Shown: positions 26,437 to 34,030 of the stretch, piece after piece
Position numbering within the stretch: the first letter of the stretch is position 1
Layout: every line of letters starts with the position of its first letter
DNA from: JAYYZW01 sp965217605
GTDB lineage: Bacteria; Pseudomonadota; Gammaproteobacteria; Ga0077536
Length of the DNA: 64,000 nt
Direction: 5' to 3'
Assembly (NCBI GenBank): GCA_965217605.1
Contig: CBDCJB010000011.1
Coordinates: forward strand, 1 to 64,000
Made by a program: the position numbers and the translations under genes
The notes under the pieces: model-generated
Seen by the model: the letters and a program-made list of their open reading frames with translations, nothing else
What the model was told of the DNA's origin: nothing
The model's database searches: none

Positions 26437-26549
26437 CCCGTGAAGAACTTTCGTAAGTCGCGACGACGCTTATGTGTGGGCTCTACACAGGGAGGAGCAA
26501 GGCCGCTAGCGGTGAAAAAGACAAGCCAAATATGGAGGTTCTTCACAGG
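26437..26549 (-). promoter_or_regulatory. Candidate structured 5' leader of the aminomethyltransferase gene
   Basis: Read on the minus strand, CCTGTGAAGAAC (26549 to 26538) can pair with GTTCTTCACGGG (26448 to 26437) over 12 positions with one G-U pair, closing an 89-base region. The single imperfect position would be a G-U wobble in minus-strand RNA but a C-A mismatch in plus-strand RNA, which favours transcription with the downstream gene. Inside is a small hairpin, TGTGT and ACACA around a 7-base loop. It does not match the glycine riboswitch core. It ends about 38 bases before the ATG. It could be a cis-regulatory RNA, or a chance repeat. Confidence 0.35.
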
Positions 26550-26557
26550 ACTGGGCA

Positions 26558-27964
26558 CTAGGATCGGTTTACCCAGGGATAGGGGCGTGTTCCGAGGCGC
26601 TCGCGAAGGGTTGGGCCTTCGAACTCCGTGCGGAAGCGGCCGCGCCGCTGAAGTTCCGCGAGAACCGGCGCAAGCTCATCGATTGAACCGGGCATGTGAA
26701 CGGTGGAGAACATGAATCCATCGCCTCCCTCCGCGTCAACGATCTGCTCCATCTGATCGGCGACCTGCGCCACCGTCCCGACGACTTTCGGGACGATCGA
26801 TTGCGCGTTCGCCACGCACAGGTCGCGCACGGTGGGCTCGTCGACATGCGGATATGCGTACAAATGTGGGGTTTGGCTTGCCGCGTCTGCGGAACTCGCC
26901 ATCGTGAGCTCGAATATCGACTGGATACCCACGAACTTCTTGGGATCCAGGTCGGAAAGTTTTGTATCGAACGGAACCTGGGCAAAGTTGTAGCTGGCGT
27001 AGCCCGAGCACCACGCCAGGCCGGCCTCGGGCGTGGCGAGCTCGATCAACTGCTCATACTTCTCCTTGGCCGCCGCCTCCGAGCTGCCGACGATCGGGAA
27101 TATGCCAGTCAGGACCGCAAGATCAGACTCCCGCCGACCCTCGCTGACCATACGGTCCTTGACGTCACGGTAGTAGGCCTGCATGGCAGGTAGATCCGGG
27201 CTGATGGTGAAGATTCCCTCAGCGTGCCGGGCGGCGAACTGCCTGCCCCGCGGTGACTGGCCCGCTTGGAAGATCACGGGGATCTCCTGAGGCGAACGCG
27301 GCAACTGGAGCGGACCACGACACCGGAAGTGCTCGCCTACGAAGTTGAGCTCGTGAACTTTGTCGGGATCGGCGAACAGCGGTTGATCGGGGTCACGAAC
27401 CAGGGCGTCCGGGTCCCAGCTCTGCCAGAGCGAATAGCAGACCTGCATGAACTCTTCGGCCCGCTCATATCGGGCATCATGCCCGCGTAGCTCGGCCCCA
27501 AGGTTGTCCGCCAGCCCGCCCGGATTGAGCCCCGTTACGATATTGAAGCCGACGCGCCCCTGCGACAGATGATCCATGCTCGACGCCATCCGGGCAAACG
27601 TCCAAGGGTTCAGTTCCTCTGTGTTGATTGTCGCGACGGAACCAAGCTCGGGTGCCATCATGGTCATCGCGGTTACGAATGGCGGGGCGAAGAACTCGAT
27701 GGTCTGGCTGCCATAGCGGAGTGAAGTGGCAGGACTGTTCTCGTTGCTGTTGTAAATGGCACCACCGTCGCCCACAAAGAACGCGTCGACCTTCATCGAC
27801 TCGAGCGTGCGCGCCACGCGAACCCAGATATCCGGCTCCAAGGGATCGTAGATGCCACCAAGCATCTCCTGGGGGTGGCGCCACCCGTCGGGGTAATGAT
27901 GCGCGAAGGGCGGGAAGGTAAAGAGCGTGAAGTGCAGCTGCTTCTTGGTTTTCTCAGGCGCCAT
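26558..27964 (-). CDS. LLM-class flavin-dependent monooxygenase (NtaA/DszA-like)
   Basis: This 468-residue bacterial luciferase-like protein belongs to the nitrilotriacetate/dibenzothiophene-sulfone monooxygenase branch: PLEPDIWVRVARTLESMKVDA near the N-terminus, RVGFNIVTGLNPGG, and a middle part with VIFQAGQSPRGRQFAARHAEG. Such enzymes use FMNH2 supplied by a separate reductase to oxygenate or dealkylate substrates; no reductase gene is adjacent. The AGGAGGAATCA ribosome site lies inside the end of a small upstream ORF, so translation is probably coupled. It is in the minus-strand group with the aminomethyltransferase gene, in the same neighbourhood as other ketone and amine enzymes. Confidence 0.88.
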   Translation of the reverse strand: MAPEKTKKQLHFTLFTFPPFAHHYPDGWRHPQEMLGGIYDPLEPDIWVRVARTLESMKVDAFFVGDGGAIYNSNENSPATSLRYGSQTIEFFAPPFVTAMTMMAPELGSVATINTEELNPWTFARMASSMDHLSQGRVGFNIVTGLNPGGLADNLGAELRGHDARYERAEEFMQVCYSLWQSWDPDALVRDPDQPLFADPDKVHELNFVGEHFRCRGPLQLPRSPQEIPVIFQAGQSPRGRQFAARHAEGIFTISPDLPAMQAYYRDVKDRMVSEGRRESDLAVLTGIFPIVGSSEAAAKEKYEQLIELATPEAGLAWCSGYASYNFAQVPFDTKLSDLDPKKFVGIQSIFELTMASSADAASQTPHLYAYPHVDEPTVRDLCVANAQSIVPKVVGTVAQVADQMEQIVDAEGGDGFMFSTVHMPGSIDELAPVLAELQRRGRFRTEFEGPTLRERLGTRPYPWVNRS

Positions 27965-28112
27965 TGATTCCTCCTGCGACGAGGTGTTGCCATTCTTCCA
28001 GGCTCGTGTAGTACATCGATCGGTCTTCGGGTCGCACCGATAGCCCCGGAGATTGATGTACGGGCGATATCATCTCGAAGGCATTCCAAAAGATGCGGTC
28101 AAACTTTCTCAT
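27954..28112 (-). CDS. Small 52-residue ORF overlapping the flavin monooxygenase start
   Basis: ATG 28112 is preceded by CAGGAGTTGTAG, a good ribosome site. The frame runs 52 codons and ends in TGA at 27954-27956, 11 bases inside the monooxygenase gene, in a different frame. The peptide begins MRKFDRIFWNAFEMISPV, includes SVRPEDRSMYYTSLEEWQHL and ends GGINGA. It is mixed in composition and not rich in one residue, as real small proteins are. The monooxygenase ribosome site sits in its last codons, so the two are likely coupled. It might be a small structural partner or a leader peptide. I recognise no family. Confidence 0.55.
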   Translation of the reverse strand: MRKFDRIFWNAFEMISPVHQSPGLSVRPEDRSMYYTSLEEWQHLVAGGINGA

Positions 28113-28388
28113 CTACAACTCCTGACGTATGCGGCCATGACGATTTGCCGATTCCGGCGCGGCGTGCGGCATACGCTTCTGCGCCGCAGCGACACTTGCG
28201 GTTTGTGCATCGCCCGCTTTACCCGATGATTCGAGCCACGACGTCAGCATCGCGGTCGCATGCCACCGGTGCCGTGTGGGCGCGGCGCGTTACCCTAACA
28301 TCCGCGAATTGATCGTCAAAAACTACGAAGAAAAAGAGAAATATCGGTACAGGGAGCTGGCGACCAACAGCGAGATATTCGCCGGCGT
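28113..28388. other. Intergenic region between monooxygenase operon and GntR gene
   Basis: This should hold the promoter for the minus-strand monooxygenase operon. A plus-strand frame is open from 28141 to a TAG at 28392, and its last 35 codons look protein-like (RYPNIRELIVKNYEEKEKYR), but it has no ATG and only a GTG at about 28276. It may be the tail of a lost gene. No operator-like palindrome stands out. Confidence 0.4.
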
Positions 28389-29066
28389 CTAGTCGGCAAG
28401 AATCTTCATAGCTACTCTGGCTGCGTGTTTGACCTGGCGTCGAACCGCCGACTCGGCTGCCGATCGGTCGCGGTTCATAACGGCTCGCATAATACGCTGG
28501 TAGTTCTCGACTGACTGCTTGCTGAATTTGGCGTTGTAATGCGGCGACGCCATGGTCCGAATGTAACGCACTCGTGCGCGCACGCTCCGGCTCAATTCGG
28601 CAACGAGCGCGTTGCCGCAACCGTCGTAGACGATGGCATAAAATTCATCCAGTGTGTCGAGATGGATTTGAGCGTCGTCATCAGCCAGCGTACTCGGGTA
28701 CATATCCGCGACTTCGCTCAATTCTTGTATTTGACGCTCGGTGGCATGTTGTGTGAACAAGCCCACGGCGAGACTTTCGAGCGCTGCGCGCACCTCGTAG
28801 ATCTCCCGCGCTTCTTCGGCAGTAACCAGGGTGACGACGGGGCCTACGTGTGGCTCGATCGTCACCATGCCCTCGGTTTCGAGATGGCGTAAGGCCTCAC
28901 GCACGGTGGTCCGGCTGACGCCGGCCAAGTCGCAGAGACGAGACTCCGTCAGCCGCTCTCCGGGTTGGAACCTGAAATCGAGAATCGCCTGGCGCAGGAT
29001 CTCTATCGTCCTAGCGCGTAGCGTCTTGACGTGACGGTCGACGGTCAGATCGTCTGATTTCCGCAT
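28389..29066 (-). CDS. GntR-family (FCD/FadR-type) transcriptional regulator
   Basis: This 225-residue protein starts at ATG 29066, preceded by GGAGAGGCGC. The N-terminal winged helix is intact (LTESRLCDLAGVSRTTVREALRHLETEG at about 38-65), followed by the all-helical FCD ligand domain. In the FCD domain, usual metal-binding positions look altered: the common D-x-x-F-H is DEFYAIVYD, and the later His is Asn in VENYQRIM, although VKHAARVA keeps the last His. It may bind its ligand without metal. It is divergent from the Baeyer-Villiger monooxygenase gene (90 bp apart) and likely controls that gene and perhaps the whole cluster. Confidence 0.88.
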   Translation of the reverse strand: MRKSDDLTVDRHVKTLRARTIEILRQAILDFRFQPGERLTESRLCDLAGVSRTTVREALRHLETEGMVTIEPHVGPVVTLVTAEEAREIYEVRAALESLAVGLFTQHATERQIQELSEVADMYPSTLADDDAQIHLDTLDEFYAIVYDGCGNALVAELSRSVRARVRYIRTMASPHYNAKFSKQSVENYQRIMRAVMNRDRSAAESAVRRQVKHAARVAMKILAD

Positions 29067-29155
29067 GCGCCTCTCCACGATCGAGCTATTAATCTGCGGC
29101 GAATTAATAAACAGTATACTTAAATGCCGTTCCCCGAACCGGAAGAGGGAAAGCA

Positions 29156-30775
29156 ATGGTCGCGTCTCAAACGCAGGTCCCGGTCGGCGAGTTCGACGCC
29201 ATCATCATCGGCGCCGGCATCGCCGGCGTGTACCAACTTTATCTTCTGCGTAAGCTGGGCCTTTCGGTGCGGAGCTATGAGACCGGCGGCGACGTCGGCG
29301 GTACCTGGTACTGGAACCGTTATCCGGGTGCACGCTTCGATTCGGAGAGTTACACCTACGGGTATTCGTTTTCCGAAGAATTGTTGCAGGAGTGGGAATG
29401 GAGCGAGCATTTTGCCGCTCAACCCGAGACCCTGCGCTATTGCAATTACGTAGCCGACAAGTTCGACGTGCGTCGCGATATCCAGTTCAACACCCGTATC
29501 ACGGCCGCGACCTATGACCAAGGTGAACAGTGCTGGACGATCGAGACGGGCGAGGGTGAGCGCGCCCGGGCAAGATTTTTGATCACGGCGGTCGGCGTGC
29601 TGTCGGCGCCCTACATACCCGATTTCGAAGGGCTCGACAGCTTCGAGGGTGACTCGTGGCACACTTCACTGTGGCCGCATGAGCCGGTGGATTTCAGCGA
29701 CAAGCGTGTCGGCGTGATCGGTACGGGCGCCACAGCCGTGCAAATGATCCCCGAAGTCGCCAAGAGTGTCGGCCACTTGACCATCTTTCAGCGCACGCCG
29801 AATTTCTGCGTACCGGCGGGTAACGGCCCGATCGACGCCAAGACCCAAGCCGAGATCAAGGCGAGCTATCCGGAGATCTTCAAGCGCTGTCGGGAAACGT
29901 TTGGCGCCTTCCTCCACGATTTCGACACGCGCTCCGCGCTCGATGTGCCGCCCGAGGAGCGGCAAGCGTTGTACGAGGAGCTCTGGCCGCAGCCGGGATT
30001 CGGCATGTGGCTCGGAAACTTCTTCGACATCATGACGAACAACGAAGCGAATGAAACGGTCGCGGAATTCGCGCGCAATAAGATCCGTGAGCGCGTCACG
30101 GACCCAGCGGTCGCCGAGATGCTGGTGCCGACCGATCATCCATTCGGCACGAAGCGCGTGCCGCTCGAGCATGGCTATTACGAGGTGTACAACCAGGACA
30201 ACGTGCTGTTAGTCGACATCCGCGAGGCGCCGATCGAGCGGATCACCCCCAAGGGCGTGAAGACGCGGGACGCCGAATATGAGTTTGACGTCATCGTCTA
30301 CGCTACGGGTTTCGACGCCATCACCGGGGCGCTGAACCGGATCGATATCCGCGGTGAAGGTGGCCGGGCGCTCAAGGACAAGTGGGATGACGGCCCGCGC
30401 ACCTACCTGGGGCTCCAGAGCGCCGGGTTCCCGAACCTCTTTACCATCGCCGGTCCCCACAACGGCGGCACCTTCTGCAACGTGCCGCGATGCCTCGAGC
30501 AGAACGCCGAGTGGGTGACCGAGTGCATCCGGTACATGCGCGAGAAGGGTTTCGAGCGTATCGAGGCCACGCCTGAAGCGGAGGATGCGTGGACGGCTCA
30601 TGTCTACGACATCGTCGAGGATACGCTGATCCCCCAGACCGGCTCGTGGTTCATGGGCGCGAACATTCCGGGTAAGAAGCGCACCTTCTTGATGTACGCT
30701 GGGGGGTCACCCCTCTACCGGGAGAAGTGTGAGCAGGTGGTGGCGGACGGTTACGACGGTTTCACGTTGGACTGA
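29156..30775 (+). CDS. Flavin-containing Baeyer-Villiger-type monooxygenase
   Basis: This 539-residue protein has two Rossmann motifs, G19-x-G21-x-x-G24 for FAD and GTGATAVQ (189-196) for NADPH, with the type I BVMO fingerprint F163-x-G-x-x-x-H169-x-x-x-W-P174 between them. Length and order match cyclohexanone/phenylacetone monooxygenase relatives, which convert ketones to esters or lactones. A GAAGAGGGAAAGC ribosome site precedes the ATG. Its neighbours are a GntR regulator (divergent), a cupin 38 bases downstream and a carboxylase operon on the opposite strand, suggesting a ketone-degradation module. Substrate is unknown. Confidence 0.92.
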   Translation: MVASQTQVPVGEFDAIIIGAGIAGVYQLYLLRKLGLSVRSYETGGDVGGTWYWNRYPGARFDSESYTYGYSFSEELLQEWEWSEHFAAQPETLRYCNYVADKFDVRRDIQFNTRITAATYDQGEQCWTIETGEGERARARFLITAVGVLSAPYIPDFEGLDSFEGDSWHTSLWPHEPVDFSDKRVGVIGTGATAVQMIPEVAKSVGHLTIFQRTPNFCVPAGNGPIDAKTQAEIKASYPEIFKRCRETFGAFLHDFDTRSALDVPPEERQALYEELWPQPGFGMWLGNFFDIMTNNEANETVAEFARNKIRERVTDPAVAEMLVPTDHPFGTKRVPLEHGYYEVYNQDNVLLVDIREAPIERITPKGVKTRDAEYEFDVIVYATGFDAITGALNRIDIRGEGGRALKDKWDDGPRTYLGLQSAGFPNLFTIAGPHNGGTFCNVPRCLEQNAEWVTECIRYMREKGFERIEATPEAEDAWTAHVYDIVEDTLIPQTGSWFMGANIPGKKRTFLMYAGGSPLYREKCEQVVADGYDGFTLD

Positions 30776-30813
30776 GACGGCGCCAGGTAGTCAGCATTAC
30801 GAGAGGAAATCCG

Positions 30814-31233
30814 ATGTATTCAGTACGCAAGATCGACGCGATCGAGAAGATCATTCATCCGGCCGTCGTGCATCAGACGCTGGTCGGGGGTGATGAAGCC
30901 AACAGCGTTGAAGTCTGGTATCAGACGGCGAAGGTCGGCAAGCCCACCCCTACGCATTACCACTCCGGCGAGGAGATCATCGTGGTACTGCAGGGCTCGG
31001 GCTGGTGCAAGGTCGATGGGGAGCAGATCGAATTCGGACCCAACAGCGTGATCACCATTCCGCCGCAAACGCCGCATCAGATCGGTACGACGGGAAACGA
31101 CGATCTGGTCGCGCTCGCGATCCTGCAAACCCCGGTCGAAATCTTCGACAAGAACGGCGAGCCGCTGCCACTGCCCTGGCCGTATGGAATGATGCCGGGC
31201 CAGGTGGAGCCAACGCCGGCCTCGGAGACGTAA
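30814..31233 (+). CDS. Single-domain cupin protein
   Basis: This 139-residue protein has the two cupin motifs: motif 1 with THYHSGEEIIVVLQGSG (His, His, Glu metal ligands) and motif 2 with ITIPPQTPHQIGTTG (third His). It begins at an ATG with GAGAGGAAATCC upstream and follows the Baeyer-Villiger monooxygenase by 38 bp, presumably in one operon. It might be a small isomerase, dioxygenase or ligand sensor acting on the product of that monooxygenase. Confidence 0.85.
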   Translation: MYSVRKIDAIEKIIHPAVVHQTLVGGDEANSVEVWYQTAKVGKPTPTHYHSGEEIIVVLQGSGWCKVDGEQIEFGPNSVITIPPQTPHQIGTTGNDDLVALAILQTPVEIFDKNGEPLPLPWPYGMMPGQVEPTPASET

Positions 31234-31242
31234 TCACCGTTT

Positions 31243-31275
31243 GTTCGCCCGCAAGCGGGCTCCTACGGCGAAACC
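31243..31275. repeat. REP-type palindrome between converging genes
   Basis: The sequence GTTCGCCCGCAAGCGGGCTC followed by CTACGGCGAAAC is a nested palindrome: inner arms GCCCGC and GCGGGC, outer arms GTTCGCC and GGCGAAAC. The phrase CGCAAGCGGGCTCCTAC is very like repetitive extragenic palindromes of Pseudomonas and relatives. It sits exactly between the stops of the converging cupin and gamma-subunit genes, so it could also act as a two-way transcription terminator. Only one copy is in the window. Confidence 0.65.
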
Positions 31276-31278
31276 GAA

Positions 31279-31770
31279 CTAGGGGATCTCGCGTCCCAGC
31301 CAATCATTGTAGAAGGCGTCGAGGTCCGGCAGAAAGTCGTGGATGACGGGATAGCCGGGCGGTACGGCTTCGACTTCCAACAAGGTCCCGTCGTTGGGAT
31401 CGTAGTATTCGCGGATCTCCATCCACTCCGGATCGCACTTGCGGTTACCGGGGTAGATCTCTTCGAGTGACTCTTCGGTATCGCGTACGTACACGACCGC
31501 CTTGAGCTTCCAGTTGTCGCGATAGTCGCCGAACTCGAAACCGCTCGAGCTCTTGGTGACGATGCCGCCGTCGCTCTTGCGTACGATGAACAGGTGCTCG
31601 CCGATCGGGAGCAGGATTTTCTCGTCCCACGACACGCGCGCCTGCAGGACCTCGACGGCCTTGTCGAACCGGTCGGCGTCCTTGAAGTCGCTCATCATCT
31701 GCTTGGTGAGCTGCCACGGCAGTTGGCCGTCTTTGAGATCGGCGATCCAATCGGTCGGATAAGTCGGCAT
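31279..31770 (-). CDS. Acetone carboxylase gamma-subunit-like protein (AcxC-type), cysteine-poor
   Basis: This 163-residue protein matches the PF08882-type gamma subunit (YRDNWKLKAVVYVRDTEES, EEIYPGNRK and a C-terminal PPGYPVIHDFLPDLDAFYNDW). In the acetone carboxylase gamma subunits I recall, two CxC/CxxC-type clusters bind zinc, one before the DNWK phrase and one after REYY. Here those places read TKSSSGFEFGDYRDNWK and REYYDPNDG, with no cysteine. Only one Cys remains (in KCDPEW). The start is ATG 31770, with AGGAG ten bases after the stop of the alpha-like gene. It completes the three-gene carboxylase operon. Confidence 0.85.
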   Translation of the reverse strand: MPTYPTDWIADLKDGQLPWQLTKQMMSDFKDADRFDKAVEVLQARVSWDEKILLPIGEHLFIVRKSDGGIVTKSSSGFEFGDYRDNWKLKAVVYVRDTEESLEEIYPGNRKCDPEWMEIREYYDPNDGTLLEVEAVPPGYPVIHDFLPDLDAFYNDWLGREIP

Positions 31771-31780
31771 GGTCGGGCTC

Positions 31781-34030
31781 CTAGCGAATCGCGTTCGTGC
31801 CGAAGTCGAACTCGTCGGGCAAACCCCAGAACTCGCGGTACTCCTCGGCCCATTTCGGCGATACCTTGAAGATGTCGTCGAACATCTCCTTCGCGGGGTC
31901 GCCGAGCTGCCGCGCCTCGATCTTTTTCTTCTCACCGTCCAGCCATTCCTGCACCGGCACGGCGCGCGCGAGCCGCGCCTCGCGCATCGCTTTACGGGCC
32001 TCGTCGGTCGCTTCGACGTCGATGGCATGACGGCGGGTGTTGTCGTCGTAGCTCGCGACGATGCCGCACACGCGTGCCAATATCGGCGGCGTTTGAATGC
32101 CCTTGTCCAGATCGATGCGGGCGAGTTCCGGGTCGCGTTCGATCGGATCGCCGTAGCCGCCCGCGGTGTTGTAGAAGAATTGAAACAGATCACCATCGGT
32201 CAACGCGTCGTCGAGAAAGATGCCCTCGACCGTGGTGAACTTGCCATCGACGAGCTTCTTCATATCGGGGTCGTGCGGATCGCCTTCCACGTGCGGCAAG
32301 GGTTTACGCGCGGCGATGATCTCATCGAGATTGGTTTCGCGGCTCACGTGACTGAATCGCAGCGATGGGCCGGGATAGCCGCCACACAGGCCCTGGTTGT
32401 CGAAGACCTTGTCCGAATGGATGGTCGAGACCATGTTGTAGATCGGTGAATTGTGGATCTTCAACAGTGAGCTGAACGTGGCGCCGGACCGATACTTGCC
32501 GGCGCCGAGCGCATCGGTCCAGATCCGCCGGCCGAAGTACAGGATCGGCAGGGTCTGCTCCCAGATCTCGATGTTGCCGAGGTCGGACTCCGGATTCCAG
32601 CCGACGTAGCCGCAATCGATACCGTCCATCACGCCGCGTGCGCCGCTGCCCTCGGCGGCGCATTCCAGGTTCTGGCCGCCGAATTTCTGGCCGTATTGGT
32701 TGATCCCGCCGCCCTCCATGATCGGCGTGTTGCATTGACCGAGAAAAACTTCCTCGTAAAAGCCGCGCGCGAGGAACGCGCGGCTGACCATGCGCTGCAG
32801 GCAGCCGAAGCCGGGCATCAATGACGCCCAGGCCGAAGAGGTCGACGTGAGGTGATCGCCCGGGTTACACCACGTGCCTTCCGGCAGAAGCATGTTGGTC
32901 GCGAACCAGCAGCCGTCGCTGACCTTGCCGTCGTAGTCCATGAACTGCGTCAAGGTCACGAAGAAGCCGCCTTCCATCGCCGAAGGCGGGCAATTGAAGG
33001 CATTCCACATCGACGATCCCGCGCCCTCGAAATCGATCTCCATGAAACCGTCGGTGGCGATGTTCATCTCGAGCGGCGTATGCACGATGACGTCGCGGGA
33101 CAGCGCCGATGCACCGCGCTTGCCTGAAAACAGATGGCCGCAGAACGCCGCGCCGCGGTACCGCCCCGGCACCGTCTGTAGCTTCATGCGTTCCAAATGC
33201 GCGCGCCGGCCTTCTTCTATGATCTCGCGGATCCCGCGCTTGTAGAAATCGAGCCCGTACTCGCGGACCAGTTCGCAGACGGTCTCGCGCACCTCGACGC
33301 AAGCGCCGACCATGGCCTTCTCGTCGAGAATGAAATAGATGGGCGTGCGCAGGTTCATCTCGGCGCGCACGAGGAAATCGCGGCGGATCTCGTCGTTTGA
33401 GCCGACTTTCTCCGCGCTGATGATCATGCCCTGGCCGAAGCGCTCGGCCGTGGTCGACATGTTTGCGCCGCCGTGCACGCCGCCGATCTCGAGCTGGTGC
33501 GCGACCGCACCCACCCAGCCGATCACCTCACCCTCCCAGAAAACCGGGATCACGTTCATCAGGTCCGGCGGATGAACATCGGAGATGAACGGATCGTTGT
33601 TGCAGAAGATGTCGCCGTGCGCGATCCCCGGATCGCGCTCGTAGTCGTTGTCGATCATCCATTTGATGAAACGCGACAAGGTATGCACGTGGACCATGAT
33701 GCCCGTCGATAAGACGATGCTGTCGCCTTCAGGCGTGTAGAACGCAACCACCGATTCACCGACCTCACGCACCCCGGGCGACGCGCAAATCTTCTTCGAC
33801 GATTCGCGCGCGTTGACCACTGCGGCGCGCATGCGCGCGTGAAAGCTTTCGTATTTCAGGTAGCTGTCCGTTTTGAGCCCAAGTTCCTCTACGCCGTAAT
33901 AGCAGCCCGTCTCCTCGAGCCGAGCCGTCGTATGGGCCGCCATGGCCTGCAGCGTGGAACCACTTTCGCCGATCCCCGGTCTGGGCGCAGTTTCGCTCTT
34001 GCCAATCGTCTTCGAGGCCTCGGTGCTCAT
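31781..34030 (-). CDS. Acetone/acetophenone carboxylase alpha-like subunit (hydantoinase B/oxoprolinase family)
   Basis: ATG 34030, within an ATGA overlap of the upstream gene's stop, gives 749 residues; the longer open frame upstream is shadow of that gene. The protein belongs to the hydantoinase B/oxoprolinase family as in AcxB: HGDIFCNNDPFISDVHPPD (metal-site region), HQLEIGGVHGGANMS, and a C-terminal FYNTAGGYGDPIERDP. Family precedent: acetone carboxylase uses ATP and bicarbonate to make acetoacetate, with Mn in this subunit. The length is near the 770 of AcxB. Confidence 0.9.
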   Translation of the reverse strand: MSTEASKTIGKSETAPRPGIGESGSTLQAMAAHTTARLEETGCYYGVEELGLKTDSYLKYESFHARMRAAVVNARESSKKICASPGVREVGESVVAFYTPEGDSIVLSTGIMVHVHTLSRFIKWMIDNDYERDPGIAHGDIFCNNDPFISDVHPPDLMNVIPVFWEGEVIGWVGAVAHQLEIGGVHGGANMSTTAERFGQGMIISAEKVGSNDEIRRDFLVRAEMNLRTPIYFILDEKAMVGACVEVRETVCELVREYGLDFYKRGIREIIEEGRRAHLERMKLQTVPGRYRGAAFCGHLFSGKRGASALSRDVIVHTPLEMNIATDGFMEIDFEGAGSSMWNAFNCPPSAMEGGFFVTLTQFMDYDGKVSDGCWFATNMLLPEGTWCNPGDHLTSTSSAWASLMPGFGCLQRMVSRAFLARGFYEEVFLGQCNTPIMEGGGINQYGQKFGGQNLECAAEGSGARGVMDGIDCGYVGWNPESDLGNIEIWEQTLPILYFGRRIWTDALGAGKYRSGATFSSLLKIHNSPIYNMVSTIHSDKVFDNQGLCGGYPGPSLRFSHVSRETNLDEIIAARKPLPHVEGDPHDPDMKKLVDGKFTTVEGIFLDDALTDGDLFQFFYNTAGGYGDPIERDPELARIDLDKGIQTPPILARVCGIVASYDDNTRRHAIDVEATDEARKAMREARLARAVPVQEWLDGEKKKIEARQLGDPAKEMFDDIFKVSPKWAEEYREFWGLPDEFDFGTNAIR

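Noticed and set aside
26399..26557. Glycine riboswitch upstream of the GcvT-like gene
   Set aside because: The conserved glycine aptamer core motifs are not present on either strand, although a different folded leader is possible.
28141..28392. Plus-strand frame of 83 codons ending in the GntR stop region
   Set aside because: No ATG, only a late GTG, and no recognised family; kept as a note in the intergenic entry, not as a gene.
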